Part shown: piece by piece, positions 58,339 through 64,000 of the stretch
Numbering within the stretch: position 1 is the first letter of the stretch
Layout: each line of letters begins with the position of its first letter
Assembly: GCA_910583755.1 (NCBI GenBank)
Contig: CAJTZO010000008.1
Location: 27,542-91,541 of the forward strand
From: an uncultured Clostridia bacterium
Lineage (GTDB): Bacteria; Bacillota; Clostridia; Lachnospirales; Anaerotignaceae
Reading direction: 5' to 3'
Length of the DNA: 64,000 nucleotides
The notes under the pieces: model-generated
Database searches by the model: none
The model's input: the letters and a program-made list of their open reading frames with translations, nothing else
Told to the model about the DNA's origin: nothing
Translations under genes and position numbers: made by a program

Positions 58339-59577
58339 ATGAATGTTGGAATGCGTATTACGACAAATGCAATGATTCGTAGGTATTCTACAAATTTGAA
58401 TAATGCATTAGGTGATTTAGATTCAAAAAGAAATACTGTTGCAACCAACAGGAATTTTAATAAAATTGCAGAAGACCCTGCTGCTGCAATGAAATCTTTT
58501 AAATTAAGAAGTAACTTTGCTAGAACAGAAGTTCAAAAAGCAAATGCCATAGATTCTCTTAAAAAATTAGATGAAGTAACATCAAACGTTTTAAGATGCG
58601 CTGATATGGCAAGAGAATTTGTTGATATTTCCTTGAGAGGTTACAGTGGTGACAGTAGTAACTATGAAGTACGTCAAGCACTGAAACAAAAAGTTGACCA
58701 ATTAGTGGATGGTTTCTTACAACAAATGAATGGTAGATACAATGAAAACTTTATTTTTGCAGGGGCAAGTACAAAAGAGTTGCCTTTTGAAAAAATAGAT
58801 GGTGAAATTTTTTATAGAGGTATTTCTGTTAATAACCCAGAAGCATTATCAAAAAATGAAGTATCAAATATTCTTAAAGAAGCCATGACACCTGCTGGTG
58901 GAACTCCACCAACTGATGCAGCAGTTTCAGCTGAATTAGATAAAATTATGGGGAATAAAACATTGATTACTTCTTCTGGAGTAATTGGTGCATTAGCAAA
59001 CACTGGATTAACCCCTGCACAGCAACAAGTAGTCACAGATAAAGCAACTGCATTAGGAAAAGCCAAAGAAGAAAAATACAATACTTACATGAACGAACAC
59101 AGTTATCGTGACATTGGTTTTGGTTTAAAGGAAGAAAATGGTGAAATTGTTTCTACCAGTGCATTTGATACAGCTGTAAATGGCTTACAAGTATTTGGGC
59201 ATGGTTTAGATAAAGATGGTTTGCCAGATAATATTGTAGCCCTTGCGCAGGAACTTTCCAATGTTTTAGGTGTAGAAGAAATTAGTGATGCCGACCGCGC
59301 AAAATGCGATAAAATCATCAATAAAATGAAGGACAATTATAATGATATGATTGACAATGGTCTTGCTGCTCTTGGTACAAAAGCTGCCTTTTTGGAGCAT
59401 ACAGAAGACCAACTTACAGAAACATCACAAATATTAAATGAACAAATCAGTTCTTTAGATTTTTGTGACCCAGCAGAAGCAATCACAAATTTAATGTGGT
59501 CTCAATATGCTTACAATGCCACATTAAAAGTTGGCAATACTTTACTTTCTAATTCTTTTATCGACTTTATGAGTTGA
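58339..59577 (+). CDS. flgL: Hook-filament junction protein FlgL
   Basis: Third hook-associated protein, a flagellin-like junction subunit. It is 412 aa with the flagellin-type N terminus (MRITTNAMIRRYSTNLNNAL) and C terminus (SLDFCDPAEAITNLMWSQ, then YNATLKVGNTLLSNSFIDFM). The middle (about 185-260) is a short variable insert. TAGGAGG precedes the ATG, 17 bases after flgK. A perfect 12-bp hairpin lies behind it. Confidence 0.95.
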   Translation: MNVGMRITTNAMIRRYSTNLNNALGDLDSKRNTVATNRNFNKIAEDPAAAMKSFKLRSNFARTEVQKANAIDSLKKLDEVTSNVLRCADMAREFVDISLRGYSGDSSNYEVRQALKQKVDQLVDGFLQQMNGRYNENFIFAGASTKELPFEKIDGEIFYRGISVNNPEALSKNEVSNILKEAMTPAGGTPPTDAAVSAELDKIMGNKTLITSSGVIGALANTGLTPAQQQVVTDKATALGKAKEEKYNTYMNEHSYRDIGFGLKEENGEIVSTSAFDTAVNGLQVFGHGLDKDGLPDNIVALAQELSNVLGVEEISDADRAKCDKIINKMKDNYNDMIDNGLAALGTKAAFLEHTEDQLTETSQILNEQISSLDFCDPAEAITNLMWSQYAYNATLKVGNTLLSNSFIDFMS

Positions 59578-59586
59578 TTCATTTAC

Positions 59587-59621
59587 CCAAAAAGTTCTTC
59601 TAACATTGGAGAACTTTTTGG
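59587..59621 (+). terminator. Hairpin behind flgL
   Basis: A perfect 12-bp stem CCAAAAAGTTCT/AGAACTTTTTGG with an 11-base loop. No T-run follows, so it may be a partial terminator or an mRNA-stabilising element between flgL and the DUF6470-type gene. Confidence 0.5.
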
Positions 59622-59656
59622 TGTCTTAAAATTATATTTTAAAAGGGGGATTGTAT

Positions 59657-60256
59657 ATGGAACAACTATTAAAAATTACGACCGTTCCAATTTCTATTGA
59701 ACTTAAAGTAAATAATGCTAGGCTGGAACAAAAAACGGGAACTGCTGATTTAGAGATTAGTCGTGAAAATGGGAATTTCAGAATTAAAAGTCAACCAATT
59801 CGTTTAAGTATTGACACATTTGAAGCAAGAGATTCCATTCGTCCTTCTTCAGCTGGTTCTTTAGTCAGACACTTTGCACAAGATGGAAAAAATGCCGCTT
59901 ATGAGGCAACAGCTACTTACGCACAGGAAGGACAAATGTTACTCAGTGCTACCTTAGGTGATGACGCTTTAGACCAAATTATCAAGCAAAGAAACACAGT
60001 CAACACAGACTACGGTTTAGACTTTATTCCAAAAACAGATGCTGATTTAAGTTGGTCAAAACCTAACATGACAATCCAATATGAAATGGATAAATTAAAT
60101 TTTGACTGGAAAATCAATAAAACTGGTTTTGAATTTATCCCCGGCAGCATTGAATTTTCTATCACACAACAGCCAGATGTATTGATTGAGTATGTCGGCG
60201 ACCCACTTTATGTACCACCAAGCGCAAACCCAAATTATATTGATGTAAAAGCATGA
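59657..60256 (+). CDS. DUF6470-type protein (YviE-like)
   Basis: A 199-aa protein of unknown function. The opening (LLKITTVPISIELKVNNARLEQKTGTADLEISRENG in pieces) and the position between flgL and fliW match YviE of B. subtilis, whose gene is in the same place. It has no signal peptide or membrane helix; the body alternates helix and strand and ends with a Pro/Asn-rich tail. The start is the ATG at 59657 with AAGGGGG upstream. Its link to flagella is conserved by gene order, but a biochemical role is not known to me. Confidence 0.85.
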   Translation: MEQLLKITTVPISIELKVNNARLEQKTGTADLEISRENGNFRIKSQPIRLSIDTFEARDSIRPSSAGSLVRHFAQDGKNAAYEATATYAQEGQMLLSATLGDDALDQIIKQRNTVNTDYGLDFIPKTDADLSWSKPNMTIQYEMDKLNFDWKINKTGFEFIPGSIEFSITQQPDVLIEYVGDPLYVPPSANPNYIDVKA

Positions 60257-60264
60257 GGTGAATT

Positions 60265-60723
60265 ATGAAAAAAGAATGCACTACAAAATATTTTGGAACA
60301 TACTCTTATGATGAAAAAAATGTCATATTGTTTGAAAATGGACTTTTTGGATTTGAACAAGAAAAAGAGTTTATTCTGATTCAGCTTGACCCAAACAATG
60401 AAAATGTACTTTGTTTGCAAAGTTTAAAGGATACAAACCTTGCATTTTTTACTGTAAATCCTTTTGCTTTTTTAGAGGACTATAACCCTCAACCAAGCAA
60501 AAAAGAATTACAACTTGTCAATGCAAGAGATATTGGCGATTTACTGTTTTATGTCATCTGCTCCATGACGGATGATATCTATACCAGTACCGCAAATTTA
60601 AGATGCCCGATTATCATTAACCCACATAATAATAAAGCTTTACAAATTATACTTGATAATCCAGAGTATCAATTTCGTCATTCTTTTACGTCTTTCGTAC
60701 CAGAGGAGGAGGGAAAATGTTAA
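60265..60723 (+). CDS. fliW: Flagellar assembly factor FliW
   Basis: Binds free flagellin and, when released, binds CsrA to relieve repression of flagellin translation. The 152-aa length and the segments ILFENGLFGFEQEKEFILIQ, LQSLKDTNLAFFTVNPFAF and STANLRCPIIINPHNNKALQIIL are characteristic. The GAGGTG site before its ATG overlaps the stop of the previous gene. Its last seven bases overlap csrA, so the antagonist pair is translated together, as in Bacillus. Confidence 0.96.
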   Translation: MKKECTTKYFGTYSYDEKNVILFENGLFGFEQEKEFILIQLDPNNENVLCLQSLKDTNLAFFTVNPFAFLEDYNPQPSKKELQLVNARDIGDLLFYVICSMTDDIYTSTANLRCPIIINPHNNKALQIILDNPEYQFRHSFTSFVPEEEGKC

Positions 60724-60944
60724 TACTACAAAGGAAGGCTTCTGAATCTCTCGTTATTAATGGAAATGTCACCATTACGATACAGGAAATTACAGCAGAC
60801 AGGGTAAAAATCGCCATTGATGCCCCTCGCGAAATTTCTATTGTGCGCTCCGAGTTACTTGAAGCAGCTTCCACGAATCAAGAGGCAACAAAAAGCAATT
60901 TATCAGATGTTTCAAATTTATTATCAAAACTACAAAAAAAATAA
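60717..60944 (+). CDS. csrA: Carbon storage regulator, RNA-binding translational repressor
   Basis: Dimeric RNA-binding protein that blocks the ribosome site of flagellin mRNA in FliW-bearing bacteria. It is 75 aa: MLILQRKASESLVINGNVTI, then VKIAIDAPREISIVRSEL, with the RNA-contact Arg residues and the VRSELLEA end. GGAGGG precedes the ATG inside fliW. The flagellin leader, its presumed target, lies beyond the right edge of the window, so the CsrA site could not be checked. Confidence 0.96.
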   Translation: MLILQRKASESLVINGNVTITIQEITADRVKIAIDAPREISIVRSELLEAASTNQEATKSNLSDVSNLLSKLQKK

Positions 60945-60949
60945 AAATC

Positions 60950-60995
60950 GTGCCTCTCTATTTCTTTGTCAGAAACAGGAGGCACTACCTTTTTT
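60950..60995 (+). terminator. Terminator behind csrA
   Basis: The stem GTGCCTC/GAGGCAC with an inner TTTCT/AGAAA pairing, followed by TACCTTTTTT. It reaches into the last codon of the convergent fliB gene. Confidence 0.8.
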
Positions 60996-62322
60996 AAAGC
61001 ACCAAAACAGCAATATGCGCCAAAGAATCGCTTTGCGTTTTTTCCAGATGTTCTTCTAACTGTTTGGTATGTTGTTCATTATGAAACATCGTTCTTGCAA
61101 TTTCTGTTACATAATATACAAAATCTTCTTTTGAACTATCTTTTTCGACACAGCAAGTTAACATAAATAAAAATACACTGTATGTAATTGCCATTGCACA
61201 ATAATTACGCCAAAAACCGCCATCTACACGGAAAGCTGTTCTTGATGCTAAAAACCCTTCTATCATGATATTTTCCATCCAATATTCACGACCTTTTAAA
61301 AATTCCTCAAAATCCGCCATGGCTTGATTATACTTTTCAGTCGTATATTCTATTACAAAATTGATTTTCGGGGTATTTTCTACTGTTTCCGCTTCAAATT
61401 TTCTTTCCAAATCAATTCTTTCTTTGATTCTTCCTTCCAAACGATTGTGACCAAGCTTGTCCATATGATAAATAACAGTTTGGGAAGCTCTTTGTCTACC
61501 ATCAGAATGAAGATTTACAAAAGGCTTTTTAAACGTCTCTACTTCTTCAATTTCTCGGATAAAAAGCTGAATATACTCTTGTATTTCACTGATAACTTTT
61601 TCTGTTTTTTGAGCAAGTCTTTGTTCTTCCAGCTTTTCTTCTTCTGTTTTTTTGGTTTTTTTCTCTTTTTCCTTATCATCTGGTTCTGGCTTAATTTCTT
61701 TCATCATAGTATCAATTTTTTGCATTGCCATGCCCAAAATAACCATTCTTTCCCCAAATGTATAATTTCTATTTTGGAGTACACCAAGAACAAGAATTTT
61801 CATATCATCCCAAAGATAATATTCTGGATATTTTTTTACAGTATTCAAATTATAATTACTTGCACTGTTTTTCTCTAAGGAGGTCAATTCTCTTTCCTGT
61901 ACTTCTAGCATAATGCCATCTTTTTCCTCAAGACAAAGATTGACCGTTGTTTCACAGGCGATGGATAAAAAGCGTTCATAATTTGCAATATAGCGGGAAA
62001 TATGACGAGGAAAAACCTTACAAGTTTTACTCATATTTTCGGGGCCAACTTCAATATACATTTTACAAAGCCCATCTTCTGCTAAAAATTTACATCTACC
62101 TTGTTCATCTGTTTTAATCAAACATTTATCAGAACCTTTTTCTAGGACAAAAGCATCTTTAAAAATTTCCTTAAATGCATCGGTATGCATTCTTTTTTTG
62201 ACATTTTTAAATTCTTCTTTGGTAAAGTCAATGCGCCAGCCATGACAGCAATCATTCCGACATGCCCCACCGATACACTCAAATTTTTCATAAAATGTCG
62301 GTTGCAACACTACATTTTTCAA
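60994..62322 (-). CDS. fliB: Flagellin lysine-N-methylase (FliB family)
   Basis: Methylates surface lysines of flagellin. The 442-aa protein has the Cys-rich cluster motif of the family: CIGGACRNDCCHGWRID near residues 12-28, then CKFLAEDGLCKMY and MSKTCKVFPRHI, all likely iron-sulfur ligands. A Lys/Glu-rich low-complexity stretch (about 205-225) interrupts the middle. It starts after an AGGAG site and lies downstream of flagellin on the same strand, the usual FliB location. The flagellin product would be its substrate. FliB of Salmonella is the studied member; activity here is inferred. Confidence 0.88.
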   Translation of the reverse strand: MKNVVLQPTFYEKFECIGGACRNDCCHGWRIDFTKEEFKNVKKRMHTDAFKEIFKDAFVLEKGSDKCLIKTDEQGRCKFLAEDGLCKMYIEVGPENMSKTCKVFPRHISRYIANYERFLSIACETTVNLCLEEKDGIMLEVQERELTSLEKNSASNYNLNTVKKYPEYYLWDDMKILVLGVLQNRNYTFGERMVILGMAMQKIDTMMKEIKPEPDDKEKEKKTKKTEEEKLEEQRLAQKTEKVISEIQEYIQLFIREIEEVETFKKPFVNLHSDGRQRASQTVIYHMDKLGHNRLEGRIKERIDLERKFEAETVENTPKINFVIEYTTEKYNQAMADFEEFLKGREYWMENIMIEGFLASRTAFRVDGGFWRNYCAMAITYSVFLFMLTCCVEKDSSKEDFVYYVTEIARTMFHNEQHTKQLEEHLEKTQSDSLAHIAVLVL

Positions 62323-62335
62323 AAAATCTCCTCCT

Positions 62336-62570
62336 TAAAAGATTAAGACCTTAAGGGCTTTGCCCTTAAAATCCCACTTCCTTTCTTGAAAGAAAGGAAG
62401 CGAAAGAACTTTTAGGCAAAAACTAACGTTTTTGCTAAAAAAACAGGGAAAAACGTTAGTTTTTCCAAAAAAGTTTTTGGTCAAGCTTTTTAGAAAAAGC
62501 TTGTGGGTTATAGGGCGTTGCCCTACGGTCTTTTCTTATAACAAACAAGAGGTTTAAGGCGTGAAGCCTT
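62336..62570. repeat. Long composite hairpin repeat between flagellin and fliB
   Basis: At least five stems in a row: TTAAGGGC/GCCCTTAA, CTTCCTTTC/GAAAGGAAG, a larger AAAACTAACGTTTTT/AAAAACGTTAGTTTT pair, AAGCTTTTT/AAAAAGCTT inside TTTTTGGTCAAGC, and TAGGGCG/GCCCTA. Pieces recur at 7706-7790, 23224-23378 and 53990-54056. No reading frame of note is present. Confidence 0.65.
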
Positions 62571-62596
62571 AAAAAGGCAGGCACATTGTGCCTGCC
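62571..62596 (-). terminator. Flagellin terminator
   Basis: The stem GGCAGGCACA/TGTGCCTGCC with almost no loop, followed on the minus strand by TTTTT, 22 bases after the flagellin stop. Confidence 0.9.
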
Positions 62597-62618
62597 CTGA
62601 AAAATAAATGATTTAATT

Positions 62619-64000
62619 TTATTGTAATAACTGAAGAACGCCCTGAGGAACTTGATTTGCTTGTGCAAGCATAGCTTGAGAAGACTGAATAAGAATGTTG
62701 TTCTTTGTATATTTCATCATCTCGTTTGCCATGTCTGTATCTCTGATACGGCTTTCAGCTTCTGTCAAGTTAGTCGTTGTTTCTTCCAAGTTAGCTAATG
62801 TATGGTCTAATCTGTTTTGAGTAGCACCAAGTAAACTACGTGTTTTGGAAATTTCTTCAATCGCTGCTTTTGCTTTTTCCATAGATTGCGCAGCAACAGC
62901 AGGGTCAGCAACGCTCAAACCAGAAACACCGATTGCTGCTGCATGACAGTCAGCAACGCTAACCATCAACTGGTTGAAGGAATCTGCTGTATCACCAATT
63001 TGAAGCTGTAAACCAGCACCACCAGCTGCACCTTTACCTGTAAATATTAAACCAGCAGTATTATCAAATGATACATTTACATCTGGACCTAATACCTGTG
63101 AAATCTGTTGTGCAGCTTTTGCATCTATTGCACCACTAGTAATTACATTAATATCTGGGTCTAAACCTGATACATCAGTAGTGTCTTTTGCCCAAACAAA
63201 CTTTTTGCCATTAATGGTAAACATTGCATCCTCTAATGTTCCACCAGCTGCACCAGTATATTCTGTTATAGCATTAGCTGCAACAGCATCTTTTGCATCC
63301 GCTGGTTCAGAACCTGTTACTGGAGCAATAGCAGCAGACGTTGCTGTTCCAGCAGTACCATCTTTCTTTGTACCTGCAGTTGAAGATAAACTAGTTAATT
63401 GTCCTACACCTGTTTTACCTGCTTGAAGTGACTGGAATACCAATGCACCAGTATCAGTTGTAACTTCAAATTGACCAGCTAATTTCTCATTTAATACTTC
63501 TGCCATTGCATCAGCTATCTCTTGCGCTGTAGGAGCTGCTGCAGTATAAGTAACACTGGTTTCTTTTCCATCTATTACAAACTTTCCATTAGGACCACAT
63601 TCTACTTCAAGACTAATAGGGTCTGCATTTTCAAAACCAAATGTAAAAGTTTGTTTTGCACCCAAACCATTTAATGTACCATTAGGCAAAGCTGCTGTTT
63701 TATATTGACCTGCAACTGCAGCTGTATATGTTTTCGTCAAATCTGAATCAATAACAGCTTTTGCTGTGGTTCCACCACCGCTGCCCATAGAACCATCCAA
63801 CAATTTAATACCATTGAAATTTGTTGCGTCAGCGATTCTGTCAATTTCACTTTCTAATTGTTTTAATTCGTCCTGAATTTTTGTTCTTTCAGTATCAGTA
63901 TAAATACCGTTGGAAGCCTGTGTTGTCAAGTCAACCATTCTGTTTAACATAGAATGAACTTCTGTCAAAGCACCTTCAGCTGTTTGTACTAAGGAAATAC
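62619..64000 (-). CDS. hag: Flagellin, N terminus cut by the window edge
   Basis: Filament subunit. The visible 460 residues begin inside the conserved N-terminal domain (ISLVQTAEGALTEVHSMLNR) and end with the conserved C terminus (LANLEETTTNLTEAESRIRD, then NEMMKYTKNNILIQSSQAML, then QVPQGVLQLLQ). Between about residues 75 and 360 is a variable outer region rich in Ala, Gly and Thr with strand-like repeats, larger than in the short B. subtilis flagellin. The start codon, promoter and leader lie to the right of the window. FliW, CsrA and FliB genes nearby should control its translation and modification. Confidence 0.95.
   Translation of the reverse strand, partial: ISLVQTAEGALTEVHSMLNRMVDLTTQASNGIYTDTERTKIQDELKQLESEIDRIADATNFNGIKLLDGSMGSGGGTTAKAVIDSDLTKTYTAAVAGQYKTAALPNGTLNGLGAKQTFTFGFENADPISLEVECGPNGKFVIDGKETSVTYTAAAPTAQEIADAMAEVLNEKLAGQFEVTTDTGALVFQSLQAGKTGVGQLTSLSSTAGTKKDGTAGTATSAAIAPVTGSEPADAKDAVAANAITEYTGAAGGTLEDAMFTINGKKFVWAKDTTDVSGLDPDINVITSGAIDAKAAQQISQVLGPDVNVSFDNTAGLIFTGKGAAGGAGLQLQIGDTADSFNQLMVSVADCHAAAIGVSGLSVADPAVAAQSMEKAKAAIEEISKTRSLLGATQNRLDHTLANLEETTTNLTEAESRIRDTDMANEMMKYTKNNILIQSSQAMLAQANQVPQGVLQLLQ

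Noticed and set aside
61324..61878. 184-aa Phe-rich frame on the plus strand inside fliB
   Set aside because: Its phenylalanine runs come from Lys/Glu codons of fliB read backwards; not a membrane protein gene.
62336..62570. Small coding gene between flagellin and fliB
   Set aside because: The short frame there lies entirely in inverted repeats and has no convincing start; the DNA is better explained as a hairpin repeat.

Overview
The window reads as chromosome from a low-GC, spore-forming, flagellated, anaerobic-type Firmicute of the class Clostridia, probably Lachnospirales or a relative. The support is strong AGGAGG ribosome sites with frequent TTG and GTG starts, a spoIIE-tilS-hpt-ftsH-coaX-dusB gene order like that of Bacillus and Clostridia, a SipL-type (DUF3794 plus LysM) spore protein, an S-layer-homology protein and a Firmicute FlgM-FlgN-FlgK-FlgL-FliW-CsrA block. 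The species cannot be named from sequence alone. I saw no tRNA, rRNA, CRISPR array, transposase or phage gene.

Layout. 0-3 kb: a small unknown protein and a membrane diguanylate cyclase. 3.2-9.3 kb: a sugar cluster with a LacI regulator divergent from a PTS EIIA-EIIC-EIIB transporter, an endonuclease/exonuclease/phosphatase-fold enzyme and malQ, so probably maltose or another alpha-glucoside. 9.4-18.3 kb, all minus: tadA, a lipoprotein, a lysine-rich protein with a sigma-D-like promoter, dusB, two tandem coaX copies, an ECF S component (probably for pantothenate), birA, argF and a hotdog thioesterase. 18.3-27.3 kb: ftsH, hpt, tilS, a small membrane protein, spoIIE, a threonine-aldolase-like enzyme and a 57-aa protein. 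27.3-27.6 kb: a compact promoter-to-terminator unit that is a small-RNA or small-protein candidate. 27.8-33.3 kb: a YesM/YesN two-component system with two sugar-binding proteins and no transporter genes beside them. 33.4-39.7 kb: sipL, a 54-aa membrane protein, an EF-hand-like protein, lepB, a GH26-like protein, recU and queG. 39.8-46.8 kb, minus: an operon of a FliK-like protein, an FlhB-C-terminal-like protein, a PilZ protein and a 1559-aa SLH surface protein. 46.9-53.9 kb, plus: cheA, cheW, cheR, cheB and an FtsA-like ATPase. 54.2-64 kb: flgM, flgN, a very long flgK, flgL, a DUF6470-type gene, fliW and csrA, then on the minus strand fliB and a flagellin cut by the window edge.

How the genes work together. 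Motility dominates the right third: chemosensory core, late flagellar assembly, flagellin homeostasis (FliW/CsrA), flagellin methylation, and c-di-GMP input (GGDEF and PilZ proteins). Four upstream regions share a -10 element of the form GNCGATAT with a -35-like element 15 bases upstream, which would tie cheA, flgM and two unrecognised genes into one sigma-D-type regulon. Two sporulation promoters are visible: a 21-bp-spaced sigma-A-like promoter at spoIIE and a possible sigma-E-like one at sipL. Several intergenic gaps carry related hairpin-rich elements that look like one dispersed repeat family.

The most unusual items are the second CoaX, whose catalytic Asp is Asn, the small transcription unit near 27.5 kb, the PilZ-SLH coupled operon, the transporter-less galactose-type sensing module and the doubled-size FlgK.
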